Shown here one piece after another: positions 25,304 to 38,664 of a stretch of DNA of 64,000 nt (the first letter of the stretch is position 1; each line of letters opens with the position of its first letter). This stretch comes from Euonymus europaeus. Its lineage: Eukaryota > Streptophyta > Magnoliopsida > Celastrales > Celastraceae. The notes under the pieces were generated by a model that worked only from the letters and a program-made list of their open reading frames with translations, searched no databases and was not told where the DNA came from. The stretch spans positions 9,982,001-10,046,000 of the forward strand of contig OY756970.1 in assembly GCA_963580455.1 (NCBI GenBank). The letters are read 5' to 3'. The position numbers and the translations under genes are program-made.

Positions 25304-27388
25304 CTATCAAAGTTGCTCGGTGTACACTCTTTATTGTTCTTCTATGTCAAATTTTACGAGTATAAGCTTCCTAGATTATTTCGATGCGAAAACACAAATT
25401 TTATAGGACAAATGGACAAAAACATTAAAATATCCTCCATAGAGATAGTTGAGGAACTTCGAATCATCAAAGTTGCTCGGTGTACACTTTTTATTGTTCT
25501 TTTCTGTCAAATTTTACGAGTATATGCTTTCTGGTTTATTTTGATGCCAAAACCCCAACTATCAATGACAAATGGATAAAACCATTAAAAGCAACTTCAT
25601 AGTGAGAGTTGAGCAATTCCGGACCATAAAAGTTGCTCGGTGTACACTTTTTATCGTTCCTTCAATGTCAAATTTTTCGAGTATAAGTTTCTTAGATTAT
25701 TTCGATGCCAAAACCCCAACTTTCTATGACAATTGGACAAAACCGTTTAAAGTTCCTCCATACAGTGAGTTGAGCAACTTCGGACTATCAAAGTTGCTCG
25801 GTGTACACTTTTTATTGTTCATTTTTGTCAAATTTTACGAGTATATGCTTCCTGGAGTATTTTGATGCGAAAACCCCAACTATCATTGACAAATGGACAA
25901 AACCGTTAAAAGCTACTTCATAGTGAGAGTTGAGCAATTCTGGACCATCAAAGTTGCTCGGTGTACACTTTTTATTGTTCTTCTATGTTAAATTTTACGA
26001 GTATAAGCTTCCTAGATTATTTCGATGTCAAAACACCAACTTTCTTATGACAAATAGACAAAACCATTTTTAGCTCCTCCATAGAGTGAGTTGAGCAACT
26101 TCGGACTATCAAAGTTGCTCGGTGTACACTTTTTATTGTTCTTCTATGTCAAATTTTACGAGTATAAGCTTCTTAGATTATTTCGATGCCAAAACCCCAA
26201 CTTTCTATGACAAATGGACAAAACCGTTTAAAGTTCCTCCATAGAGTGAGCTGACCAACTTCGGACAATCAAAGTTTCTCGGTGTACGCTTTTTATTATT
26301 CTTCTTTGTCAAATTTTACGAGTATAAGCTTCCTAGATTATTTCGATGCGAAAACACAAACTTTATAAGACAAATGGACAAAAACATTAAAAGATCCCCC
26401 ATAGAGATAGTTGAGGAACTTCGAATCATCAAAGTTGCTCGGTGTACACTTTTTATTGTTCTTTTCTGTCAAATTTTACGAGTATATGCTTCCCGGATTA
26501 TTTTGATGCCAAAACCACAATTATCAATGGCAAATGGGTAAAACCATTAAAAGCTACTTCATAGTAAAAGTTGTGCAATTCCGGACAATCAATGTTGCTC
26601 GGTGTACACTTTTTATTGTTCCTTCTTTGTCAAATTTTTCGAGTATAAGCTTTCTAGATTATTTCGATGCGAAAACACTAACTTTATAAGACAAATTGGA
26701 CAAAAACGTTAAAAGATCCTCCATAGAGAGGCTTGAGCAACTTCGGACTATCAAAGTTGCCAGGTGTACACTTTTTATTGTTCTTTTTTGTCAAATTTTA
26801 CGAGTATATGGTTCCTAGAGTATTTTGATGCCAAAACCCCAACTATCATTGACAAATGGACAAAACCGTTAAAAGCTACTTCACAGTGAGAGTTGAGCAA
26901 TTCTGGACCATCAAAGTTGCTCGGTGTACACTTTTTATTGTTCTTCTATGTTAAATTTTACGAGTATAAGCTTCCTAGATTATTTCGATGTCAAAACACC
27001 AACTTTCTTATGACAAATAGACAAAACCATTTTTAGCTCCTCCATAGAGTGAGTTGAGCAACTTTGAACTATCAAAGTTGCTCAGTGTACACTTTTTACT
27101 GTTCTTCTATGTCAAATTTTACGAGTATAAGCTTCCTAGATTATTTCGATGCAAAACCCCAACTTTCTATGACAAATGGACAAAACCGTTTAAAGTTCCT
27201 CCATAGAGTGAGTTGAGCAACTTCAGACTATCAAAGTTTCTCGGTGTACGCTTTTTATTATTCTTCTTTGTCAAATTTTACGAGTATAAGCTTCCCAGAT
27301 TATTTCGATGCCAAAACTTCAACTTTTTTATGACAAATGGACAAAACCGTTTACAGCTCCTCCATAGAGTGATTTGAGCAACCTCGGA
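25304..27388 (+). repeat. Tandem duplication of 2085 bp (13-mer), copy 1
   Basis: A 2085-bp block repeated directly downstream with very few differences; one seen is GGCAAATGGGTAAAACC near 26528 against GGCAAATGGATAAAACC near 28613. It carries unusual monomers shared only with its partner: AATTTTATAGGACAAATGG, GAGCTGACCAACTTCGG, a one-base deletion giving GATGCAAAACCCC near 27148, and TGCTTTCTGGTTTATTTTG. These private changes make the correspondence certain. The entire block is satellite. Confidence 0.93.
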
Positions 27389-29498
27389 CTATCAAAGTTG
27401 CTCGGTGTACACTCTTTATTGTTCTTCTATGTCAAATTTTACGAGTATAAGCTTCCTAGATTATTTCGATGCGAAAACACAAATTTTATAGGACAAATGG
27501 ACAAAAACATTAAAATATCCTCCATAGAGATAGTTGAGGAACTTCGAATCATCAAAGTTGCTCGGTGTACACTTTTTATTGTTCTTTTCTGTCAAATTTT
27601 ACGAGTATATGCTTTCTGGTTTATTTTGATGCCAAAACCCCAACTATCAATGACAAATGGATAAAACCATTAAAAGCAACTTCATAGTGAGAGTTGAGCA
27701 ATTCCGGACCATAAAAGTTGCTCGGTGTACACTTTTTATCGTTCCTTCAATGTCAAATTTTTCGAGTATAAGTTTCTTAGATTATTTCGATGCCAAAACC
27801 CCAACTTTCTATGACAATTGGACAAAACCGTTTAAAGTTCCTCCATACAGTGAGTTGAGCAACTTCGGACTATCAAAGTTGCTCGGTGTACACTTTTTAT
27901 TGTTCATTTTTGTCAAATTTTACGAGTATATGCTTCCTGGAGTATTTTGATGCGAAAACCCCAACTATCATTGACAAATGGACAAAACCGTTAAAAGCTA
28001 CTTCATAGTGAGAGTTGAGCAATTCTGGACCATCAAAGTTGCTCGGTGTACACTTTTTATTGTTCTTCTATGTTAAATTTTACGAGTATAAGCTTCCTAG
28101 ATTATTTCGATGTCAAAACACCAACTTTCTTATGACAAATAGACAAAACCATTTTTAGCTCCTCCATAGAGTGAGTTGAGCAACTTCGGACTATCAAAGT
28201 TGCTCGGTGTACACTTTTTATTGTTCTTCTATGTCAAATTTTACGAGTATAAGCTTCTTAGATTATTTCGATGCCAAAACCCCAACTTTCTATGACAAAT
28301 GGACAAAACCGTTTAAAGTTCCTCCATAGAGTGAGCTGACCAACTTCGGACAATCAAAGTTTCTCGGTGTACGCTTTTTATTATTCTTCTTTGTCAAATT
28401 TTACGAGTATAAGCTTCCTAGATTATTTCGATGCGAAAACACAAACTTTATAAGACAAATGGACAAAAACATTAAAAGATCCCCCATAGAGATAGTTGAG
28501 GAACTTCGAATCATCAAAGTTGCTCGGTGTACACTTTTTATTGTTCTTTTCTGTCAAATTTTACGAGTATATGCTTCCCGGATTATTTTGATGCCAAAAC
28601 CACAATTATCAATGGCAAATGGATAAAACCATTAAAAGCTACTTCATAGTAAAAGTTGTGCAATTCCGGACAATCAATGTTGCTCGGTGTACACTTTTTA
28701 TTGTTCCTTCTTTGTCAAATTTTTCGAGTATAAGCTTTCTAGATTATTTCGATGCGAAAACACTAACTTTATAAGACAAATTGGACAAAAACGTTAAAAG
28801 ATCCTCCATAGAGAGGCTTGAGCAACTTCGGACTATCAAAGTTGCCAGGTGTACACTTTTTATTGTTCTTTTTTGTCAAATTTTACGAGTATATGGTTCC
28901 TAGAGTATTTTGATGCCAAAACCCCAACTATCATTGACAAATGGACAAAACCGTTAAAAGCTACTTCACAGTGAGAGTTGAGCAATTCTGGACCATCAAA
29001 GTTGCTCGGTGTACACTTTTTATTGTTCTTCTATGTTAAATTTTACGAGTATAAGCTTCCTAGATTATTTCGATGTCAAAACACCAACTTTCTTATGACA
29101 AATAGACAAAACCATTTTTAGCTCCTCCATAGAGTGAGTTGAGCAACTTTGAACTATCAAAGTTGCTCAGTGTACACTTTTTACTGTTCTTCTATGTCAA
29201 ATTTTACGAGTATAAGCTTCCTAGATTATTTCGATGCAAAACCCCAACTTTCTATGACAAATGGACAAAACCGTTTAAAGTTCCTCCATAGAGTGAGTTG
29301 AGCAACTTCAGACTATCAAAGTTTCTCGGTGTACGCTTTTTATTATTCTTCTTTGTCAAATTTTACGAGTATAAGCTTCCCAGATTATTTCGATGCCAAA
29401 ACTTCAACTTTTTTATGACAAATGGACAAAACCGTTTACAGCTCCTCCATAGAGTGATTTGAGCAACCTCGGACTATCAAAGTTGCTCGGTGTACACT
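27389..29498 (+). repeat. Tandem duplication of 2085 bp (13-mer), copy 2
   Basis: Second copy abutting the first. Similarity to the first copy continues about 25 bases past one full period and stops near 29498, where this copy reads ACACTTTTTATTG and the first copy (27413) reads ACACTCTTTATTG. Similarity begins just after GCAACCTCGG/GCAACTTCGG, which places the exchange inside the inverted-repeat part of a monomer. Thirteen monomers is a shorter period than the 18-19-mers on either side. Confidence 0.93.
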
Positions 29499-32400
29499 TT
29501 TTATTGTTCTTCGATGTCAGATTTTACGAGTATAAGTTTCCAAATTATTTCGATGCGAAAACAAAAACTTTCTATGACAAATGGACAAAAATATTAAAAG
29601 ATGCTCCATAGAGACAGTTGAATAACTTCGAGTCATCAAAGTTGCTTGGTGTACACTTTTTACTGTTCTTTTATGTCAAATTTTACGAGTATATGCTTCC
29701 TAGATTATTTCGATGCGAAAACACCAACTTTATAAGACAAATTGGACAAAAACGTTAAAAGATCCTCCATAGAGAGAGTTGAGCGACTTCGAATCATCAA
29801 AGTGGCACGGTGTACACTTTTTATTGTTCTTTTATGTCAAATTTTACGAGTATATGCTTCCTGGAGTATTTTGATGCCAAAACCCCAACTATCATTGACA
29901 AATGGACAAAACCGTTAAAAGCTACTTCATAGTGAGAGTTGAGCAATTCTAGATCATCAAAGTTGCTCGGTGTACACTTTTTATTGTTCTTCTATGTTAA
30001 ATATTACGAGTATAAGCTTCCCAGATTATTTCGATGTCAAAACACCAACTTTCTTATGGCAAATAGACAAAACCATTTTTAGCTCCTCCATAGAATGAGT
30101 TGAGCAACTTCGGACAATCAAAGTTGCTCGGTGTACACTTTTTATTGTTCTTATATGTCAAATTTTACGAGTATAAGCTTCCTAGATTATTTCGATGCCA
30201 AAACCCCAACTTTCTATGACAAATGGACAAAACCGTTTAAAGTTCCTCCATAGAGTGATTTGAGCAACTTCGGACTATCAAAAATGCTCCGTGTACACTC
30301 TTTATTGTTCTTCTATGTCAAATTTTACGAGTTTAAGCTTCCTAGATTATTTCGATGCGAAAACACAAACTTTATAAGACAAATGGACAAAAACATTAAA
30401 AGATCCTCCATAGAGATAGTTGAGGAACTTCGAATCATCAAAGTTGCTCGGTGTACGCTTTTTATTGTTCTTTTCTGTCAAATTTTACGAGTATATGCTT
30501 TCTGGTTTATTTTGATGCCAAAACCCCAACTATCAATGACAAATGGATAAAACCATTAAAAGCAACTTCATAGTGAGAGTTGAGCAATTCCGGACCATCA
30601 AAGTTGCTCGGTGTACACTTTTTATTGTTCCTTCTATGTCAAATTTTTCGAGTATAAGCTTCCTAGATTATTTCGATCCAAAAACACTAACTTTATAAGA
30701 CAAAATTGGACAAAAACGTTAGAAGATCCTCCATAGAGAGGGTTGAGCAACTTCGTACTATCAAAGTTGCCAGGTGTACACTTTTTATTATTCTTTTTTG
30801 TCAAATTTTACGAGTATATGCTTCCTGGAGTATTTTGATGCCAAAACCCTAACTATCATTGACAAATGGACAAAACTGTTAAAAGCTACTTCATAGTGAG
30901 AGTTGAGCAATTCTGGACCATCAAAGTTGCTCGGTGTACACTTTTTATTGTTCTTCTATGTTAAATTTTACGAGTATAAGCTTCCAGGATTATTTCGATG
31001 TCAAAACACCAACTTTCTTATGACAAATAGACAAAACCATTTTTAGCTCCTCCATAGAGTGAGTTGAGCAACTTCGGACTATCAAAGTTGCTCGGTGTAC
31101 ACTTTTTATTGTTCTTATATGTCAAATTTTACGAGTATAAGCTTCCTAGATTATTTCGATGCCAAAACCCCAACTTTCTATGACAAATGAAAAAAACCGT
31201 TTAAAGTTCCTCCATAGAGTGAGTTGAGCAACTTCGGACAATCAAAGTTGCTCGATGTACACTCTTTATTGTTCTTCTATGTCAAATTTTACGAGTATAA
31301 GCTTCCTAGATTATTTCGATGCGAAAACACAAGCTTTATAAGACAAATGGACAAAAACATTGAAAGATCCTCCATAGAGATAGTTGAGGAACTTCGAATC
31401 ATCAAAGTTGCTCGGTGTACACTTTTTATTGTTCTTTTCTGTCAAATTTTACGAGTATATGCTTCCCGGATTATTTTGATGCCAAAACCCCAATTATCAA
31501 TGACAAATGGATAAAACCATTAAAAGCTACTTCATAGTAAAAGTTGAGCAATTCCGGACCATCAAAGTTGCTCGGTGTACACTTTTTATTTTCCTTCTTT
31601 GTCAAATTTTTCGAGTATAAGCTTTCTAGATTATTTCGATGCGAAAACACTAACTTTATAAGAAAAATTGGACAAAAACGTTAAAAGATCCTCCATAGAG
31701 AGGGTTGAGCAACTTCGGACTATCAAAGTTGCCAGGTGTACACTTTTTATTGTTCTTTTTTGTCAAATTTTACGAGTATATGCTTCCTGGAGTATGTTGA
31801 TGCCAAATACCCAAGTATCATTGACAAATGGACAAAACCGCTACAAGCTACTTCATAGTGAGAGTTGAGCAATTCTGGACCATCAAAGTTGCTCGGTGTA
31901 CATTATTTCGATGTCAAAACACCAACTTTCTTATGACAAATAGACAAAACCATTTTTAGCTCCTCCATAGAGTGAGTTGAGCAACTTCGGACTATCAAAG
32001 TTGCTCGGTGTAAACTTTTTATTGTTCTTCTATGTCAAATTTTACGGGTATAAGCTTCCTAGATTATTTCAATGCCAAAACACCAACTTTCTATGACAAA
32101 TGGACAAAACCGTTTAAAGTTCCTCCATAGAGTGAGTTGGGCAACTTCAGACTATCAAAGTTTCTCGGTGTACGCTTTTTATTTTTCTTCTTTGTCAAAT
32201 TTAACGAGTATAAGCTTCCTAGATTATTTCGATGCCAAAACCTCAACTTTCTTATGACAAATGGATAAAACCGTTTATAGCTCCTCCATAGAATGATTTG
32301 AGTAACTTCGGACTATCAAAGTTGCTCGGTGTACACCTTTTATTGTTCTTCGATGTCAGATTTTACGAGTATAAGTTTCCTAGATTATTTCGATGCGAAA

Positions 32401-33535
32401 ACAACAACTTTCTATGACAAATGGACAAAAATGTTAAAAGATGCTCCATAGAGACAGTTGAATAACTTCGAGTCATCAAAGTTGCTTGGTGTACACTTTT
32501 TACTGTTCTTTTATGTCAAATTTTACGAGTATATGCTTCCTAGATTATTTCGATGCGAAAACACCAACTTTATAAGACAAATTGTACAAAAACGTTAAAA
32601 GATCCTTCATAGAGAGAGTTGAGCAACTTCGGACTATCAAAGTTGCCAGGTGTACACTTTTTATTGTTCTTTTTTGTCAAATTTTACGAGTATATGCTTC
32701 CTGGATTATTTTGATGCCAAAACCCCAACAATCATTGATAATTGGACAAAACCGTTAAAAGCTACTTAATAGTGAGAGTTGAGAAATTCCGGACCATCAA
32801 AGATGCTTGGTGTACACCTTTTATTGTTCATCTAAGTCAAATTTTACGAGTATAAGCTTCCTAGATTATTTCGATGCCAAAACCCTAACTTTATATGACA
32901 AATGGACAAAACCGTTTAAAGCTCCTCCATAGAGTGAGTTGAGCAACTTCAAACTATCAAAGTTGCTCGGTGTACACTTTTTATTGTTCTTCTATGTCAA
33001 ATTTTACGTGTATAAGCTTGCTAGATTATTTCGATGCCAAAACCCCAACTTTCTTATGACAAATGGACAAAACTGTTTATAGCTCCTCCATAGAGTGAGT
33101 TGAGCAACTTCAGACAATCAAAGTTTCCCGGTGTACACTTTTTATTGTTCCTTCTAAGTCAAATTTTACGAGTATAAGCTTCCTAGATTATTTCGATGCC
33201 AAAACCTCAACTTTCTTATGACAAATGGATAAAACCGTTTATAGCTCCTCCATAGAATGATTTGAGTAATTCCGGACCATCAAAGTTGCTCGGTGTACAC
33301 TTTTTATTGTTCTTCGATGTCAGATTTTACGAGTATAAGTTTCCTATATTATTTCGATGCGAAAACAACAACTTTCTATGACAAATGGACAAAAATGTTA
33401 AAAGATGCTCCATAGAGACAGTTGAATAACTTCGAGTCATCAAAGTTGCTCGGTGTACACTTTTTACTGTTCTTTTATGTCAAATTTTACGAGTATATGC
33501 TTCCTAGATTATTTCGATGCGAAAACACCAACTTT
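29499..33535 (+). repeat. Mixed satellite monomers between HOR domains
   Basis: About 25 satellite monomers. Class D copies lie near 29510, 32350 and 33310. B and C monomers resemble those of the preceding 13-mer (TGCTTTCTGGTTTATTTTG near 30496) and of the following 19-mer, so the block looks like a patchwork of the two neighbouring HOR types. It includes the shortened 112-bp monomer at 31895-32006. No gene or mobile element is visible. Confidence 0.78.
31895..32006 (+). repeat. Internally deleted satellite monomer (112 bp)
   Basis: The monomer starts normally with GGTGTACA and then jumps to TTATTTCGATGTC, losing about 48-49 bases that should include the T-rich block and the HindIII site. 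The following monomer resumes in register at 32007. The junction sits where both sides offer short A/T-rich matches, so microhomology-mediated deletion or replication slippage is plausible. Confidence 0.88.
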
Positions 33536-36500
33536 ATAAGACAAATTGGACAAAAACGTTAAAAGATCCTCCATAGAGAGGGTTGAGCAACTTCGGACTA
33601 TCAAAGTTGCCAGGTGTACACTTTTTATTGTTCTTTTTTGTCAAATTTTACGAGTATATGCTTCCTGGATTATTTTGATGCCAAAACCCCAACAATCATT
33701 GACAATTGGACAAAACCGTTAAAAGCTACTTAATAGTGAGAGTTGAGAAATTCGGGACCATCAAAGATGCTTGGTGTACACTTTTTATTGTTCATCTAAG
33801 TCAAATTTTACGAATATAAGCTTCCTAGATTATTTCGATGCCAAAACCCCATCTTTCTTATGACAAATGGACAAAACTGTTTATAGCTCCTCCATAGAGT
33901 AAGTTGAGCAACTTCAGACAATCAAAGTTGCCCGGTGTACACTTTTTATTGTTCCTTCTATGTCAAATTTTACGAGTATAAGCTTCCTAGATTATTTCGA
34001 TGCCAAAACCTCAACTTTCTTATGACAAATGGATAAAACCGTTTATAGCTCCTCCATAGAATGATTTGAGTAATTCCGACCATCAAAGTTGCTCGGTGTA
34101 CACTTTTTATTGTTCTTCGATGTCAGATTTTACGAGTATAAGTTTCCTAGATTATTTCGATGCGAAAACAACAACTTTCTATGACAAATGGACAAAAATG
34201 TTAAAAGATGCTCCATAGAGACAGTTGAATAACTTCGAGTCATCAAAGTTGCTTGGTGTACACTTTTTACTGTTCTTTTATGTCAAATTTTACGAGTATA
34301 TGCTTCCTAGATTATTTCGATGCGAAAACACCAACTTTATAAGACAAATTGGACAAAAACGTTAAAAGATCCTCCATAGAGAGAGTTGAGCAACTTCGAA
34401 TCATCAAAGTTGCACGATGTACACTTTTTATTGTTCTTTTATGTCAAATTTTATGAGTATCTGCTTCCTGGAGTATTTTGATCCCAAAACCCCAACTATC
34501 ATTGACAAATGGACAAAACCGTTAAAAGCTACTTCATAGTGAGAGTTGAGCAATTCTGGACCATCAAAGTTGCTCGGTATACACTTTTTATTGTTCTTCT
34601 ATGTTAAATTTTACGAGTATAAGCTTCCTAGATTATTTCGATGTCAAAACACCAACTTTCTTATGACAAATAGACAAAACCATTTTTAGCTCCTCCATAG
34701 AGTAAGTTGAGCAACTTCGGACTATCAAAGTTGCTCGGTGTACACTTTTTATTGTTCTTCTATGTCAAATTTTACGAGTATAAGCTTCCTAGATTATTTC
34801 GATGCCAAAACCCTAACTTTCTATGACAAATGGACAAAACCGTTTAAAGTTCCTCCATAGAGTGAGTTGAGCAACTTCGGAGTATCAAAGTTGCTCGGTG
34901 TACACTCTTTACTGTTCTTCTATGTCAAATTTTACGAGTATAAGCTTCCTAGATTATTTCGATGCGAAAACACAAACTTTATAAGACAAATGGCAAAAAC
35001 ATTAAAAGATCCTCCATAGAGATAGTTGAGCAACTTCGAATCATCAAAGTTGCCCGGTGTACACTTTTTATTGTTCTTTTCTGTCAAATTTTACGAGTAT
35101 ATGCTTCCGGGATTATTTTGATGCCAAAACCCCAACTATCAATGACAAATGGATAAAACCATTAAAAGCTACTTCATAATGAGAGTTGAGAAATTCCGGA
35201 CCATCAAAGTTGCTCGGTGTACACCTTTTATTGTTCCTTCTATGTCAAATTTTTCGAGTATAAGCTTTCTAGATTATTTCGATGCGAAAACACTAACTTT
35301 ATAAGACAAATTGGACAAAAACGTTAAAAGATCCTCCATAGAGAGGGTTGAGCAACTTCGGACTATCAAAGTTGCCAGGTGTACACTTTTTATTGTTCTT
35401 TTTTGTCAAATTTTACGAGTATATGCTTCCTGGATTATTTTGATGCCAAAACCCCAACAATCATTGACAATTGGACAAAACCGTTAAAAGCTACTTAATA
35501 GTGAGAGTTGAGAAATTCCGGACCATCAAAGATGCTTGGTGTACACTTTTTATTGTTCATCTAAGTCAAATTTTACGAGTATAAGCTTCCTAGATTATTT
35601 CGATGCCAAAACCCCAACTTTCTATGACAAATGGATAAAACCGTTTAAAGCTCCTCCATAGAGTGAGTTGAGCAACTTCAAACTATCAAAGTTGCTCGGT
35701 GTACACTTTTTATTGTTCTTCTATGTCAAATTTTACGAGTATAAGCTTGCTAGATTATTTCGATGCCAAAACCCCAACTTTCTTATGACAAATGGACAAA
35801 ACTGTTTATAGCTCCTCCATAGAGTGAGTTGAGCAACTTCAGACAATCAAAGTTGCCCGGTGTACACTTTTTATTGTTCCTTCTATGTCAAATTTTACGA
35901 GTATAAGCTTCCTAGATTATTTCGATGCGAAAACACCAACTTTATAAGACAAATTGTACAAAAACGTTAAAAGATCCTCCAAAGAGAGAGTTGAGCAACT
36001 TCGAATCATCAAAGTTGCCCGGTGTACACTTTTTATTGTTCTTTTATGTCAAATTTTATGAGTATATGCTTCCTGGATTATTTTGATGCCAAAACCCCTA
36101 CTATCAATTACAAATGGACAAAACCGTTAAAAGCTACTTCATAGTGAGAGTTGAGCAATTCCGGACCATCAAAGTTGCTCGGTGTACACTCTTTACTGTT
36201 CTTCTATGTCAAATTTTACGAGTATAAGCTTCCTAGATTATTTCGATGCGAAAACACAAACTTTATAAGACAAATGGCAAAAACATTAAAAGATCCTCCA
36301 TAGAGATAGTTGAGGAACTTTGAATCTTCAAAGTTGCTCGGTGTACACTTTTTATTGTTCTTTTCTGTCAAATTTTACGAGTATATGCTTCCGGGATTAT
36401 TTTGATGCCAAAACCCCAACTATCAATGACAAATGGATAAAACCATTAAAAGCTACTTCATAATGAGAGTTGAGAAATTCCGGACCATCAAAGTTGCTCG

Positions 36501-36584
36501 GTGTACACCTTTTATTGTTCCTTCTATGTCAAATTTTTCGAGTACAAGCTTTCTAGATTATTTCGATGCGAAAACACTAACTTT
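33536..36584 (+). repeat. HOR of 3049-3050 bp (19-mer), copy 1
   Basis: Matches the block 3049 bp downstream from about 33536. The offset becomes 3050 after a one-base deletion near 34079 (ATTCCGACC here, ATTCCGGACC in copy 2). Shared private features are CCCATCTTTCTTATG (33850 and 36899), TGCACGATGTACAC, GAGTATCTGC, CGGAGTATCAAAG, and a one-base-short AATGGCAAAAAC monomer (34990 and 38040). High similarity ends near 35615/38665, so about 2.1 kb is strictly shared and the rest of this unit has a different partner, at about 40060-40660. Confidence 0.87.
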
Positions 36585-38664
36585 ATAAGACAAATTGGAC
36601 AAAAACGTTAAAAGATCCTCCATAGAGAGGGTTGAGCAACTTCGGACTATCAAAGTTGCCAGGTGTACACTTTTTATTGTTCTTTTTTGTCAAATTTTAC
36701 GAGTATATGCTTCCTGGATTATTTTGATGCCAAAACCCCAACAATCATTGACAATTGGACAAAACCGTTAAAAGCTACTTAATAGTGAGAGTTGAGAAAT
36801 TCCGGACCATAAAAGATGCTTGGTGTACACTTTTTATTGTTCATCTAAGTCAAATTTTACGAGTATAAGCTTCCTAGATTATTTCGATGTCAAAACCCCA
36901 TCTTTCTTATGACAAATGGACAAAACTGTTTATAGCTCCTCCATAGAGTGAGTTGAGCAACTTCAGACAATCAAAGTTGCCCGGTGTACACTTTTTATTG
37001 TTCCTTCTATGTCAAATTTTACGAGTATAAGCTTCCTAGATTATTTCGATGCCAAAACCTCAACTTTCTTATGACAAATGGATAAAACCGTTTATAGCTC
37101 CTCCATAGAATGATTTGAGTAATTCCGGACCATCAAAGTTGCTCGGTGTACACTTTTTATTGTTCTTCGATGTCAGATTTTACGAGTATAAGTTTCCTAG
37201 ATTATTTCGATGCGAAAACAACAACTTTCTATGACAAATGGACAAAAATGTTAAAAGATGCTCCATAGAGACAGTTGAATAACTTTGAGTCATCAAAGTT
37301 GCTTGGTGTACACTTTTTACTGTTCTTTTATGTCAAATTTTACGAGTATATGCTTCCTAGATTATTTCGATGCGAAAACACCAACTTTATAAGACAAATT
37401 GGACAAAAACGTTAAAAGATCCTCCATAGAGAGAGTTGAGAAACTTCGAATCATCAAAGTTGCACGATGTACACTTTTTATTGTTCTTTTATGTCAAATT
37501 TTATGAGTATCTGCTTCCTGGAGTATTTTGATGCCAAAACCCCAACTATCATTGACAAATGGACAAAACCGTTAAAAGCTACTTCATAGTGAGAGTTGAG
37601 CAATTCTGGACCATCAAAGTTGCTCGGTGTACACTTTTTATTGTTCTTCTATGTTAAATTTTACGAGTATAAGCTTCCTAGATTATTTCGATGTCAAAAC
37701 ACCAACTTTCTTATGACAAATAGACAAAACCATTTTTAGCTCCTCCATAGAGTAAGTTGAGCAACTTCGGACTATCAAAGTTGCTCGGTGTACACTTTTT
37801 ATTGTTCTTCTATGTCAAATTTTACGAGTATAAGCTTCCTAGATTATTTCGATGCCAAAACCCTAACTTTCTATGACAAATGGACAAAACCGTTTAAAGT
37901 TCCTCCATAGAGTGAGTTGAGCAACTTCGGAGTATCAAAGTTGCTCGGTGTACACTCTTTACTGTTCTTCTATGTCAAATTTTACGAGTATAAGCTTCCT
38001 AGATTATTTCGATGCGAAAACACAAACTTTATAAGACAAATGGCAAAAACATTAAAAGATCCTCCATAGAGATAGTTGAGCAACTTCGAATCATCAAAGT
38101 TGCCCGGTGTACACTTTTTATTGTTCTTTTCCGTCAAATTTTACGAGTATATGCTTCCGGGATTATTTTGATGCCAAAACCCCAACTATCAATGACAAAT
38201 GGATAAAACCATTAAAAGCTACTTCATAATGAGAGTTGAGAAATTCCGGACCATCAAAGTTGCTCGGTGTACACCTTTTATTGTTCCTTCTATGTCAAAT
38301 TTTTCGAGTATAAGCTTTCTAGATTATTTCGATGCGAAAACACTAACTTTATAAGACAAATTGGACAAAAACGTTAAAAGATCCTCCATAGAGAGGGTTG
38401 AGCAACTTTGGACTATCAAAGTTGCCAGGTGTACACTTTTTATTGTTCTTTTTTGTCAAATTTTACGAGTATATGCTTCCTGGATTATTTTGATGCCAAA
38501 ACTCCAACAATCATTGACAATTGGACAAAACCGTTAAAAGCTACTTAATAGTGAGAGTTGAGAAATTCCGGACCATCAAAGATGCTTGGTGTACACTTTT
38601 TATTGTTCATCTAAGTCAAATTTTACGAGTATAAGCTTCCTAGATTATTTCGATGCCAAAACCC
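36585..38664 (+). repeat. HOR of 3049-3050 bp (19-mer), copy 2
   Basis: Near-identical to about 33536-35614. The class D reference monomer (37145-37304) lies here. Differences seen include GTCCGTCAA-type changes near 38130 and AAAACTCCAACAATC near 38499 against AAAACCCCAACAATC. At 38665 the sequence switches to a third copy of the CCCATCTTTCTTATG segment instead of continuing with the monomers found at 35615, which marks an unequal-exchange junction. Confidence 0.87.
37145..37304 (+). repeat. Satellite monomer, class D example
   Basis: Recognised by TTCGATGTCAGATTTTACG, AAGTTTCCTAG (HindIII site lost), GCGAAAACAACAACTTTCTATG, AAAAATGTTAAAAGATGC and GAATAACTT[CT]GAGTCATC. It mixes A-like and B-like diagnostic bases, so it may be an old recombinant. 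Class D works as a landmark for higher-order repeats: its GATGTCA anchor lies at 2250, 5295, 8184, 11231 and 13316, and further copies occur near 29510, 32350, 33310, 34120, 38930 and 51165. Confidence 0.8.
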
